The translations under genes were made by a program, and so were the position numbers. Positions 19,913-28,042 of a DNA stretch of 54,465 nucleotides are shown piece after piece. Positions within the stretch are counted from its first letter, which is position 1; the number at the start of each line of letters is the position of its first letter. Under the pieces are notes generated by a model that had not been told where the DNA came from, did not search any database, and saw only the letters and a program-made list of their open reading frames with translations. The stretch comes from Galbitalea sp. SE-J8 (GTDB lineage: Bacteria > Actinomycetota > Actinomycetes > Actinomycetales > Microbacteriaceae), in assembly GCF_030345695.1 (NCBI RefSeq), contig NZ_JAUASV010000023.1, forward strand, positions 1 to 54,465. The letters run 5' to 3'.

Positions 19913-19982
19913 CGTGTGAGGACGAATCGCGCGTGTGAGGACGGTTTGCGTCGACCTCACACGCGCAGATCGTCCTCACGCG
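19913..19982. terminator. Nested long hairpin after argG
   Basis: Outer arms CGTGTGAGGACGA (19913-19925) and TCGTCCTCACGCG (19970-19982) match at 12 of 13 positions. Inner arms GCGCGTGTGAGG (19929-19940) and CCTCACACGCGC (19955-19966) are perfect. Together they make a stem of about 28 bp with one 3x3 internal loop and a 14-nt end loop. It is likely the argG terminator or a dispersed palindrome. Confidence 0.7.
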
Positions 19983-20032
19983 GATGAGATCACGACGACG
20001 ATGCCCCCCACTTTCAACGTATAGCGCACCGG

Positions 20033-20051
20033 GGGGCTTGCCGCAAGACCC
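20033..20051 (+). promoter_or_regulatory. Rifamycin-associated element (RAE) upstream of helR
   Basis: The 19 bp at 20033-20051 match the actinobacterial RAE consensus GGGGCTTGCNGCAAGNCCC at every fixed position, with N = C and A. The RAE precedes rifamycin-inducible resistance genes in actinomycetes. The TTGCCG inside it (20038-20043) could be the -35 of a promoter with -10 CACAAT (20063-20068, 19-bp spacing), 8 nt before GTG 20077. An extra G-C pair on each side extends the palindrome. Confidence 0.85.
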
Positions 20052-20076
20052 CCCTCGGCGCGCACAATCGACGACC

Positions 20077-22218
20077 GTGACTACCGCCCGCACCGCCCCG
20101 TCCCGCATCTTCGACCTGCCCGAGCGCCTCGCCGCGAAGGCCGACCCCGCACGCACCGTCGCCGACGAGCGGCATCTCGCCGCGATCGCCGCGGCCATCG
20201 ACGCCGACGTCGCCGCGCAGGAGGAGCGCCTCGCCGCCGCCCGCCGCACGGCCGTCGGCGGCGGTCAGGAGGCCCTCGACCGGGACCTCGACGTGCACCG
20301 GATCACGGCCCGGCTGCGCACGCTGCGCCGGTTCCGGCTGGACGTGTGCCTCGGCCGGCTCGTCGCGACCGACGACCTCGAGCCCGTCTACATCGGCCGC
20401 ATCGGGCTGCTCGCCCCCGACGGCCGCCGTCTGCTCGTCGACTGGCGGGCGCCGGCCGCCGCGCCGTTCTTCGCCGCGACGCTCGCGGATCCGATGGGCC
20501 TCGCCACGCGCCGCCGCTACCGCTGGGCCGACGGACGGATCGTGGACTACTGGGACGAGGCGCTCACCGAGGCCGCGCGCCAGGACCTCGCGTCGCTCGA
20601 CGAGGAGTCGGCGTTCATCGCGAGCCTCGGCGCGAGCCGGTCCGCACGGATGCGGGACGTGCTCGCGACCCTGCAGGCCGACCAGGACGCCATCATCCGG
20701 GCCTCGGCGCGCGGCGCGCTCGTCGTCGACGGCGGTCCGGGCACCGGCAAGACCGTCGTCGCCCTGCACCGCGCCGCCTACCTGCTCTACGCCGACGAGC
20801 GCGTCGCCCGCGGGGGAGTGCTCGTCGTCGGACCGCACGAGCCCTACCTCGGCTACGTCGCCGACGTGCTGCCGAGCCTCGGCGAGGACGGCGTGCGCAC
20901 CTGCACGCCCCGCGACCTGGTGCCGGAGGGCGCGAGCGCGCGCGTCGAGACGGATGCCGCGGTCGCACGGCTCAAGGCGGGCGGCGGTCTGGAGCGGGCG
21001 ATCGAACGCGCCGTTCGGGAGCGTGAGGAGCCGCCCGCGCGCCCCGTGGTCGTGGAGACCGATTGGGCGGACGTGGTGCTGCGGCCGGACGACTGGGCCG
21101 ACGCGTTCGACGCGGTCGACCCCGGCCTGTCGCACAACGAGGCCCGCGACCAGGTGCGCGAGGAGGTGCTCGCGATCGTCGCCGACCGGCTCGGCGCGGA
21201 TGCCGCGGGCGCGTCGCGCGCGCTGCAGGGCGACGCCGAGCTGCGCGCGGCGATCGATCGCGCCTGGCCGCTGCTGGACCCGGTCGGTCTCGTCGCGGAG
21301 CTCTGGTCGAACCCGGACTTCCTGCGCCGGTGCGCGCCGTGGCTCGACGACGACGACGTCGCGCTCCTGCAGCGCCCGGACCCGCGCGCCTGGGCGGACG
21401 CCGACCTGCCGCTTCTCGACGCGGCGCGGCAGCGCGTCGGCGATCCGGACGCCGCCCGGCGCCGCCGCCGCGAGGAGGCCGAGCTCGCCGACGAGCGCGA
21501 GCGCTACGCGCGGGTCATCGACGACCTCATCGCCGCCGACGACAGCGAGATGCTCGTGATGTCGATGCTGCGGCGCGAGGACGCGCAGAACTCGCTGCTG
21601 TTCGCGGGTGCCGATGCGGCATCCGTCTCCGGCGACCCGCTCGCCGGGCCGTTCGCGCACGTCATCGTCGACGAGGCGCAGGAGCTCACGGACGCGCAGT
21701 GGCGGATGCTCGTGCGGCGCTGCCCGTCGCGCAGCTTCACCGTGGTCGGGGACCGCGCCCAGGCGCGCCACGGATTCGCCGAGTCGTGGCAGGAGCGGCT
21801 GCGCCGGGTCGGTCTCACGGAGGCGAGCGTCGAGACGCTGACGGTCAACTACCGCACGCCCGCCGAGGTGATGGCGGCGGCCGAGCCCGTCATCCGTGTC
21901 GCGCTGCCCGACGCGAACGTGCCGACGTCGGTGCGTTCGACGGGCGTCCCGGTGCGCTACGGCACGGTCGCGGAGCGCGACGCGGTGCTCGCGGACTGGC
22001 TCGCGGCGAACGCGGACGGAGTCGCGTGCGTCATCGGCGATCCGACGTTCACCCCGACCGACCGGGTCAGCTCGCTCACGCCGGAGACGGCGAAGGGGCT
22101 CGAGTTCGACCTCGTCGTGCTCGTCGACCCCGACGCGCTCGGCGGCGGCATCGAGGGAGCCGTCGACCGCTACGTCTCGATGACGCGCGCGACCCGCGAG
22201 CTCGTCGTGCTGGGCTGA
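20077..22218 (+). CDS. helR: HelR-type RNA polymerase-recycling motor ATPase (rifamycin protection)
   Basis: 713 aa. UvrD/HelD-related superfamily 1 motor. HelR is known in Streptomyces and mycobacteria to dissociate stalled, rifamycin-bound RNA polymerase, giving tolerance. Visible parts: N-terminal coiled coil (about residues 25-75), Walker A GGPGTGKTVVALHRA (about 220), Walker B VDEAQELTDAQW, motif III-like TVVGDRAQARHG, NYRTPAEVM and the C-terminal VSMTRATRELVVLG. HelD of Firmicutes is the distant relative. The start is GTG 20077, just after the RAE promoter; upstream frame extension crosses the regulatory region. The exact RAE supports the HelR assignment. It converges on the van operon, 61 bp away. 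Confidence 0.9.
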   Translation: MTTARTAPSRIFDLPERLAAKADPARTVADERHLAAIAAAIDADVAAQEERLAAARRTAVGGGQEALDRDLDVHRITARLRTLRRFRLDVCLGRLVATDDLEPVYIGRIGLLAPDGRRLLVDWRAPAAAPFFAATLADPMGLATRRRYRWADGRIVDYWDEALTEAARQDLASLDEESAFIASLGASRSARMRDVLATLQADQDAIIRASARGALVVDGGPGTGKTVVALHRAAYLLYADERVARGGVLVVGPHEPYLGYVADVLPSLGEDGVRTCTPRDLVPEGASARVETDAAVARLKAGGGLERAIERAVREREEPPARPVVVETDWADVVLRPDDWADAFDAVDPGLSHNEARDQVREEVLAIVADRLGADAAGASRALQGDAELRAAIDRAWPLLDPVGLVAELWSNPDFLRRCAPWLDDDDVALLQRPDPRAWADADLPLLDAARQRVGDPDAARRRRREEAELADERERYARVIDDLIAADDSEMLVMSMLRREDAQNSLLFAGADAASVSGDPLAGPFAHVIVDEAQELTDAQWRMLVRRCPSRSFTVVGDRAQARHGFAESWQERLRRVGLTEASVETLTVNYRTPAEVMAAAEPVIRVALPDANVPTSVRSTGVPVRYGTVAERDAVLADWLAANADGVACVIGDPTFTPTDRVSSLTPETAKGLEFDLVVLVDPDALGGGIEGAVDRYVSMTRATRELVVLG

Positions 22219-22279
22219 TCCGCGGGCGCGCCGGGCTCGGCGGGGCCCGCGGCACGGCTCGCGCCGATCCTGCGGCACG

Positions 22280-23623
22280 CTAGCCGAGCGCGTTCGCCAC
22301 CTCGTCGAGGCGCGATCCGTGCGACGCCTTCACGAGCACGACGTCGCCCGCCGCGAGGTTCTCGTGCAGCCACTCGATGGCCGCGGCGTTGTCGTCGACC
22401 GCGACGGCGACCGCGCCGGCGCCCTCGGCGAGCGGACGCACCCGCTCGCCGATCGCGATGACGACGTCGGCGCGGCCGACGGCGTAGGCGCCGACCTGCC
22501 GGTGCTCGTCGGGGCTCGCGTCGCCGAGCTCGAGGATCTCGCCGAGCACGGCGATGCGGCGCGTGCCGTCCACCGCGACGAGCGTGTCGAGCGCCGAGCG
22601 CATCGACCCGGGGCTCGCGTTGTAGGTGTCGTCGAGCAGCGTCGCCCCGCCGGCGAGGCGGCGCACCTGCAGGCGCTTGGCGGTGAGCGCGACCCCGCCG
22701 AGCGCCGCCGCCACGGCGTCGAGCGACAGGCCGAGCGCCAGGGCGGCGGCCGCGACGCCCGCGGCATTGAGCGCCTGGTGCGCGCCGAGGATGGGCAGGT
22801 CGACGTGCGCGGCGGCATCAACGGTGCGCAGCGTGAACGACGGGCGTCCGAGGGCGTCGAGAGCGAGGTCCTCGACGCGCACGTCGGCCGGCTCCTCGCG
22901 GCCGTAGCTGAGCACGGCGGCGTCGGTGAGCGAGCGCATCGCGGCGACCCGCGGGTCGTCGGCGTTGAGCACCGCGGTGCCGCCGCGGGCGACGCCCTGC
23001 ACGAGCTCGCCCTTGGCGCGGGCGATGGCGTCCTGCGAGCCGAACTCGCCCAGGTGCGCCTTGCCGACGTTGAGCACGATCGACACGTCCGGCGCCACGA
23101 GGCCCGTGAGCCGCGCGATGTCGCCGACGCGGCGCGCGCCCATCTCCAGCACGAGGTAGCGGGTGCCCGCGTCGGCGCGCAGCATCGTGACGGGCACGCC
23201 GAGCTCGTTGTTGAGGTTGCCGAGGTTCGCGACCGTCGGCCCGGCGCTCGCGAGCACCGCGGTGAGCAGATCCTTCGTGCTCGTCTTGCCCTGCGAGCCC
23301 GTGATGGCGACGACGGCGAGCCGCTCGCGCAGGATGCCGACCACGTGCCGCGCGAGCGCCTGGAGCGCCGCCTCGGCATCCGTCACGACGACCGTCGGCA
23401 GGGCCGTCGGGCGCGAGCCGAGCACGGCCACGGCGCCGGCGGCGCCGGCCTGCGCCGCGAAGTCGTGGCCGTCGACGCGCTCTCCGGCGAACGCGACGAA
23501 CAGGCCGCCCGGCGCCGAGATCCGGCCGTCGAGCACGGCGGGCGCGGTGACCGTCACGGCCGGGTCGCCCGCGACGCTGCCGCCGACGACCGTGGCGATC
23601 TCGGCGAGGGTGAGGGGGATCAT
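22280..23623 (-). CDS. murF: UDP-N-acetylmuramoyl-tripeptide:D-alanyl-D-X ligase, MurF paralogue of the van operon
   Basis: 447 aa, full length. Cytoplasmic ATP ligase that adds the terminal depsi- or dipeptide to UDP-MurNAc-tripeptide. Mur ligase domains in order: N-terminal substrate domain, central ATPase with [13 protein letters not shown] (P-loop, about residue 107), [32 protein letters not shown], then [11 protein letters not shown]-like and [11 protein letters not shown]. The ATG overlaps the vanX stop by 4 nt. Linkage to vanHAX suggests it handles D-Ala-D-Lac, as proposed for the extra MurF2 in glycopeptide producers; the housekeeping murF normally sits in the division/cell-wall cluster, so this is probably a second copy. 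Codon use and GGATGC content match the core genome. Confidence 0.93.
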   Translation of the reverse strand: MIPLTLAEIATVVGGSVAGDPAVTVTAPAVLDGRISAPGGLFVAFAGERVDGHDFAAQAGAAGAVAVLGSRPTALPTVVVTDAEAALQALARHVVGILRERLAVVAITGSQGKTSTKDLLTAVLASAGPTVANLGNLNNELGVPVTMLRADAGTRYLVLEMGARRVGDIARLTGLVAPDVSIVLNVGKAHLGEFGSQDAIARAKGELVQGVARGGTAVLNADDPRVAAMRSLTDAAVLSYGREEPADVRVEDLALDALGRPSFTLRTVDAAAHVDLPILGAHQALNAAGVAAAALALGLSLDAVAAALGGVALTAKRLQVRRLAGGATLLDDTYNASPGSMRSALDTLVAVDGTRRIAVLGEILELGDASPDEHRQVGAYAVGRADVVIAIGERVRPLAEGAGAVAVAVDDNAAAIEWLHENLAAGDVVLVKASHGSRLDEVANALG

Positions 23624-24276
23624 CCGTCTGCTCCGTGCTCGTCGGCGGGGTGCTCGTCCGCGGGGTGCTCGTCGATGGGGAAGTCGAAGTACTCGTCGGG
23701 GAACGGCTCGTCGCGCAGCGAGTAGTGCCACCACTCGTTCTCGAAGGCGACGAATCCCGCACCCTCCATCAGGCCGCGCAGCGTCTCGCGGTTGCGGGTC
23801 TCCTCCGCGGTGACGCCCTCCGCGCCGTGGTGCGAGCGCACGTCCATGAGGTCGTGGCGGGTGCCCATCGCGAGCAGCGCGCCGGTGTCGAGCGCGTACG
23901 CCGTCAGGTCGACGGCCGCGCCGCGGCTGTGACCGGAGCGGGTCGCGACGTAGCCGAGCTCGATCATGTCGACCCGGGTGATGCGGGGGTGGAACCGGGC
24001 GCGGATGCCGGCGTCCTCCGGTTCCTGCGACCAGCGCAGGAACGCGTCCACCGCGCGCTGCGGACGGTACGCGTCCCACAGCAGCAGGCCGAGGCCGGCG
24101 GATGCCGCCGCGTCGCGCGCCGCTCGCAGCCCGTCGCACATCGCGCGACTCGCGACCATCCGGTTCACGACGTAGCCGTCGACGGGCTTGCCGGTGAAGT
24201 TGTCCCAGGTGGCGTACTTGGCATCCCAGCGGATGCCGGGCACGACCTCGTCGACGAACGCGAAGTCCGGGTTCAC
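23620..24276 (-). CDS. vanX: D-Ala-D-Ala dipeptidase VanX
   Basis: 218 aa. Zinc dipeptidase that destroys D-Ala-D-Ala so that only D-Ala-D-Lac enters peptidoglycan. Motifs match VanX: the transition-state Arg in DAYRPQRAV, zinc ligands His and Asp in [12 protein letters not shown], catalytic Glu and third zinc His in [12 protein letters not shown] 24276 overlaps the vanA stop (GTGA), and the stop overlaps murF. An unusual tail carries the repeat [13 protein letters not shown], acidic and His-rich, absent from enterococcal VanX (202 aa). No signal peptide, so it acts in the cytoplasm. Confidence 0.94.
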   Translation of the reverse strand: MNPDFAFVDEVVPGIRWDAKYATWDNFTGKPVDGYVVNRMVASRAMCDGLRAARDAAASAGLGLLLWDAYRPQRAVDAFLRWSQEPEDAGIRARFHPRITRVDMIELGYVATRSGHSRGAAVDLTAYALDTGALLAMGTRHDLMDVRSHHGAEGVTAEETRNRETLRGLMEGAGFVAFENEWWHYSLRDEPFPDEYFDFPIDEHPADEHPADEHGADG

Positions 24277-25313
24277 CGACGTCGATCCGTCAGGGCGGAC
24301 GTGACGATGCGGTCGATCACCACCGTGAGCGGGAGGCCGGCGGCAGCCATCATCCGCGGGTACCGGCTGTACGAGGTGAGGCCGGGGAGCGTGTTGACCT
24401 CGTTGAGCACGACGCGACCGTCGGGGGTCAGGAACGTGTCGACCCGCGCGATGCCCGAGCATCCGAGCGCGCGGTAGATCGCCTCGGCCGTCTCCCGAAC
24501 GAGCGCGCGGGCCTCATCGGAGATGTCGGCCGGCACGATGAACGAGGAGTTCTGCGAGCCCTGCTCCGGGGTCGCCTCCTGGTGGATGCGGAAGAAGCCG
24601 GACGTGACGGCGACGCGGTCGAGCTCGCCGAGGGTGGGGTCGGCGGGATCGCCGAGCACGGAGCATCCGATCTCCTCGCCGACGACGGCGCTCTCGATCA
24701 GCACCTTGGGGTCGTACGCGCGCGCGACCTCGATCGCCGCCTGCAGCTCGTCGGGCCCGGTGACCTTGCTCACGCCGAACGAGGAGCCCGAGCGCGCGGG
24801 CTTCACGAACACGGGGTAGGGGAGCGACGCGGGGTCGACGTCGCCATCGCCGCGCACGATCCAGAAGTCCGGGGTCGCGATGCCGGCTTCGCGCACGACG
24901 ACGTACGCGAGCGACTTGTCCATGCAGATCGCGGATGCCGCGACGTCGCAGCCCACGTAGGGGATGCCGGAGAGCTCGAAGAGCCCCTGGATCGCGCCGT
25001 CCTCGCCGAACCGGCCGTGCAGCACGGGCAGCACGACGTCGAGCTCGATCGTCTCGAAGCTCCCCTCGTCGAGCACGAGCAGCCCGTGCACGCCGGGGTC
25101 GGGGGAGAGCACCGCGGGGCGCGAGCGCTCGGTCTCCCATCCGTCGGCCGTGTCCTCGCACAGCCGCCAGGCGCCATCGCGCGTGATGCCGATGAAATAC
25201 GGCTCGTAGGCCTCGCGATCGAGGCTCTCGGCCACCTGTCGCACCGACTTCACCGAGATCGGATGCTCCTCCGACCGTCCGCCGAAGATGATGCCGATCC
25301 TGACCTTAGCCAC
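24273..25313 (-). CDS. vanA: D-alanine--D-lactate ligase VanA
   Basis: 346 aa. ATP-grasp ligase joining D-Ala to D-lactate. It follows enterococcal VanA closely by eye: [76 protein letters not shown] and [20 protein letters not shown]. The omega-loop reads [16 protein letters not shown], with the His that in VanA (His244) favours D-lactate over D-Ala; ordinary Ddl enzymes have a Tyr-containing loop there. GTG 25313 lies inside the end of vanH (8-nt overlap). Confidence 0.95.
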   Translation of the reverse strand: MAKVRIGIIFGGRSEEHPISVKSVRQVAESLDREAYEPYFIGITRDGAWRLCEDTADGWETERSRPAVLSPDPGVHGLLVLDEGSFETIELDVVLPVLHGRFGEDGAIQGLFELSGIPYVGCDVAASAICMDKSLAYVVVREAGIATPDFWIVRGDGDVDPASLPYPVFVKPARSGSSFGVSKVTGPDELQAAIEVARAYDPKVLIESAVVGEEIGCSVLGDPADPTLGELDRVAVTSGFFRIHQEATPEQGSQNSSFIVPADISDEARALVRETAEAIYRALGCSGIARVDTFLTPDGRVVLNEVNTLPGLTSYSRYPRMMAAAGLPLTVVIDRIVTSALTDRRR

Positions 25314-26325
25314 GCTGTCTCCCGTCGAATTCCAGGCAGTTGTTCAGAGAGTTGCCGACCATGTCGCGCAGCGCGTGGTCGGTGAAGTAGGCGGAGTGGG
25401 GGCTCAGCACGACGTTCGGCAGGTCGCGCAGGCGGCCCGCGAGGGTGGTCTCGATCGGCGCCGAGGTGTGGTCGCCGGAGTGGTCGGCGTAGAACAGGCC
25501 GGTCTCCTCCTCGAGCACGTCCAGGGCGGCGCCGCCGAGCCGTCCCTCCTCGAGGGCCTCGATCAGGGCGACCGTGTCGATGAGCGCGCCGCGGGCGGTG
25601 TTGACGATGATCGCATCCGCCTTCATCCGCGCGATGCTGGCGGCGTCGAGCAGGTGACGTGTCTCGGCGGTGAGGGGCGCGTGCAGCGTGATCACGTCGC
25701 TGACCCTGAGCAGCTCGTCGAGCGGCACCTCGCCCGGGGCGCCGGTGCGACGCGCGTCGAGGGTGAGGATGCGGCTGCCGAATCCGCGCAGGCGGTCGAT
25801 GACGGCCGAGCCGATGCGGCCGGTGCCGACGACGCCGACCGTGAGGTCGCCGAGCTCGCGTCCGCGCTCCTCGTGCAGCCGGTAGTCGTGCTCGTGGGTG
25901 CGGCGGATCATCGACCGCGCGTGCCGCAGCGTCATGAGCATGAGCATGAGGGTGTAGTCGGCGACGCTGCCGGGGGAGTAGGAGACGTTCCCGACCTCGA
26001 TGCCGACCCGCTCCGCGTGCACCACGTCGATGTGGTCGGTGCCGATGCTGCGCGTGGAGATGTAGCGCACCCCCGCGGCGCTCAGCGCGTCGAGGTGGTG
26101 CGCGGTGATGCTCTCGTGGTGGCTGACGCTGATGCAGCGGTCCTCCGGGGTGAGCTCGTTCATCGCCGCGTCGAGGGAGGCGGATGCGATGACCGCGTCG
26201 ACGCCGAGTCCCGGTGCGAGCGCGCGCAGCAGTGCCGCCTCATCCGCATCGCACCCGAACGCGGTGACCCGGAGGGTGACATCCGCGACACGCGGCCGGG
26301 TGAGGGCGGGGTCGACGGAGGCCAT
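25306..26325 (-). CDS. vanH: D-lactate dehydrogenase VanH
   Basis: 339 aa. NADH-dependent 2-hydroxyacid dehydrogenase that reduces pyruvate to D-lactate for VanA. Motifs: NAD-binding VGVVGTGRIGSAV, TRSIGTDHIDV, SPGSVADYTLML, NTARGALIDT with the catalytic Arg, ALDVLEEETGLFY with the Glu and SPHSAYFTDHA with the His. ATG 26325 is preferred over an in-frame GTG at 26340. First gene of the compact unit vanH-vanA-vanX-murF, where every junction overlaps. The hydrolase gene ends 73 nt upstream; no VanR/VanS two-component system is present in the window, so control is unknown. Confidence 0.94.
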   Translation of the reverse strand: MASVDPALTRPRVADVTLRVTAFGCDADEAALLRALAPGLGVDAVIASASLDAAMNELTPEDRCISVSHHESITAHHLDALSAAGVRYISTRSIGTDHIDVVHAERVGIEVGNVSYSPGSVADYTLMLMLMTLRHARSMIRRTHEHDYRLHEERGRELGDLTVGVVGTGRIGSAVIDRLRGFGSRILTLDARRTGAPGEVPLDELLRVSDVITLHAPLTAETRHLLDAASIARMKADAIIVNTARGALIDTVALIEALEEGRLGGAALDVLEEETGLFYADHSGDHTSAPIETTLAGRLRDLPNVVLSPHSAYFTDHALRDMVGNSLNNCLEFDGRQRG

Positions 26326-26398
26326 GGGTCCAGTCAACACCCCCGATCGCGGCAGACGGTCACGGCATACCGAGAGAGTGCGGATCTGAACGGCGGCG

Positions 26399-27229
26399 TC
26401 AGGCGAGGAACGCGCGCAGCGCCCCCGCGACGCGGGCCGGTGCGCTCTCGTCGGGTGCGTTGTGGTCGGCGCCGTCGAGGGTCACGTGCCGCGCGTCGGG
26501 CACGATGCGGGCGAGCGGGTCGAGCACACCGGTCAGGTACGCCGGCGCGCGCGTGCCGCCGATCAGGAGCGTCTCGGCCGAGACCGACGCGTATCGCGAT
26601 CCGTCGCTGTCGGCGCCGGCCACGACATCCAGCTCCGGCGCGGTGGTGGGCATCAGGTCGCGCACCTCGCTCGGGTGCCCCGCCATCAGCCAGGACAGCG
26701 CCCAGCAGACGGCGTACGGCGTGCGGGGGAGCGGGATGAGACGGGTCCGGTGGAAGAACAGGGCGAGCGCCCGGACGTGCTTGCCCCGGGCGAGCAGCCG
26801 GCGGAACTCCTCGCGGAACGAGAGGTCGAACGATCCGTTGAGCGAGATCGCGGGCTCGTAGACGGCGAGCCTGTCGAACGGATGCCGGGCGAGCGCTGAC
26901 GAGAGGGCGACGAGCCCGCCGTAGCTGTGGCCGAACACGAGGCGTGCATCCTCCGCCCGGGCGACTGCGAGCAGGTCGTCGATCTCGCGGTCGAGACCGT
27001 ATGCCGCGCCCTGGGGGCCGCTCCCGCCGCGCCCCCGGCGCTCGATGATGCACACGGTGTGCGCGTCGGCGAGCTCGGCCGCGAGTCGGTCGTAGTTGTG
27101 CGCCATGCGGTTGTTGCCCGGCACGACGACGAGTGCGGGACCGTGCCCGGTGCGGCGGTAGGCGATCGTGGTGCCGTCGGCGGAGGTGACGGTGCGGGTC
27201 GTGGGAGGGGAGGCCTCGGTGCTTCTCAT
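26399..27229 (-). CDS. Alpha/beta hydrolase
   Basis: 276 aa. Alpha/beta-hydrolase fold protein of unknown substrate. The oxyanion region is VVVPGNNRMAHNYDRL, the nucleophile elbow is FGHSYGGLVALSS, the acid is probably in IGGTRAPAYL-VLDPL, and the catalytic His is in LDGADHNAPDESAP. A lid segment lies between about residues 140 and 190. No signal peptide. ATG 27229 follows a leaderless -10 box. It could be co-transcribed with vanH (73-nt gap with no hairpin), but no link to glycopeptide resistance is known. Confidence 0.85.
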   Translation of the reverse strand: MRSTEASPPTTRTVTSADGTTIAYRRTGHGPALVVVPGNNRMAHNYDRLAAELADAHTVCIIERRGRGGSGPQGAAYGLDREIDDLLAVARAEDARLVFGHSYGGLVALSSALARHPFDRLAVYEPAISLNGSFDLSFREEFRRLLARGKHVRALALFFHRTRLIPLPRTPYAVCWALSWLMAGHPSEVRDLMPTTAPELDVVAGADSDGSRYASVSAETLLIGGTRAPAYLTGVLDPLARIVPDARHVTLDGADHNAPDESAPARVAGALRAFLA

Positions 27230-27235
27230 GGCCCG

Positions 27236-27241
27236 ACGCTA
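27236..27241 (-). promoter_or_regulatory. -10 box of a leaderless promoter (alpha/beta hydrolase)
   Basis: TAGCGT on the minus strand, 6 nt before ATG 27229. Confidence 0.55.
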
Positions 27242-27329
27242 GGCGGCGGGCGCTGTCACGCCGTTGTCGCGGGCTGCCGCGCGCTGTCAGCGCGCTCGGC
27301 GGGCGGCCGCGATCCCGGCGGTCGTCGAG

Positions 27330-27965
27330 TCACCGACCGTCGGCGCCGTCGGACGCCGCGGGGTCGGGCGGCCCGAGGATGAGGTGCGCGATGTCCCGGA
27401 AGAGGTCGTCCGCGGTCCGACCGTCGGAGAAGTACTGGCCGATCGCCCGGGTCATGACCGGGAACCGGCGCACGAGGTCCTCGACGGCGGGAGCCGGCTG
27501 CGTCTCATCCACGGGTGTCTGCTCTTCGAGCACGTAGCCGATCGCGAGGCGCTCGCCGGCGAGGACGAGAAGTCGCGCCCGCTGAAGCTCGACCCCGTGG
27601 TCGACGAGGGTGGACATCGCGGACTCGGAGAAGTCGCCGCGTCGCAGGGACAGCCGGGCACCCGAGACGACTCGGGCACCGTCGCGGTGACGGAGCATCG
27701 CGGCGCGAAGCTCGATGAGGGCGGCCAGCAGCCAGTGAGCCCAGCCGTCGCCGGGCCGGAAGCGCGGAATCGCCCGGATCGCTTCGTCCATGATGGCGTC
27801 GGCGAGCGCGTCGAGCAGCTCGGCCTTGCTGCCGATGTGCCAGTACAGGGTGGGGGCACGCACGCCGAGTCGTCCGGCGAGAGCGCGGAGGTTGAGCGCA
27901 TCGAGGCCCTCCGCGTCGACCATCCGCAGGGCCTCGTCGATGACCTGCTGTCGATCCAGTGCCAT
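27330..27965 (-). CDS. TetR-family transcriptional regulator (TetR_C type)
   Basis: 211 aa. The N-terminal helix-turn-helix (ALNLRALAGRLGVRAPTLYWHI, about residues 22-43) is close to the TetR/ActR subgroup, and the C-terminal domain resembles the tetracycline-repressor ligand domain (YVLEEQ, about residue 150). It is divergent from a medium-chain oxidoreductase across a 77-bp gap with an inverted-repeat operator, so it should repress both genes and respond to an unknown small molecule. Confidence 0.9.
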   Translation of the reverse strand: MALDRQQVIDEALRMVDAEGLDALNLRALAGRLGVRAPTLYWHIGSKAELLDALADAIMDEAIRAIPRFRPGDGWAHWLLAALIELRAAMLRHRDGARVVSGARLSLRRGDFSESAMSTLVDHGVELQRARLLVLAGERLAIGYVLEEQTPVDETQPAPAVEDLVRRFPVMTRAIGQYFSDGRTADDLFRDIAHLILGPPDPAASDGADGR

Positions 27966-27986
27966 GCGGCCTTCCTTGCGGACTCA

Positions 27987-28031
27987 CTCTTACGGTGTTA
28001 GACAGAGCGTAGCGCTCTAACGGTGTAAGAG
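27987..28031. promoter_or_regulatory. TetR operator in the divergent promoter region
   Basis: Two 13-bp boxes in inverted arrangement: CTTACGGTGTTAG (27989-28001) and CTAACGGTGTAAG (28017-28029), that is CTTACNNNGTTAG on opposite strands. Flanking CT/AG bases extend the symmetry. The right box lies just before the ribosome site (GAGGGAGG, 28031-28038) of the oxidoreductase, so binding would block it. Confidence 0.75.
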
Positions 28032-28042
28032 AGGGAGGCGTC

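Noticed and set aside
20001-20060. A riboswitch or rho-independent terminator from the G/C palindrome before helR
   Set aside because: The palindrome matches the 19-bp RAE consensus at every fixed position, which explains the symmetry better.
22280-26325. Van operon as a recently acquired transposon (Tn1546-like)
   Set aside because: GC, codon use and the GGATGC hexamer match the core genome, and no transposase, resolvase or VanRS flank it.
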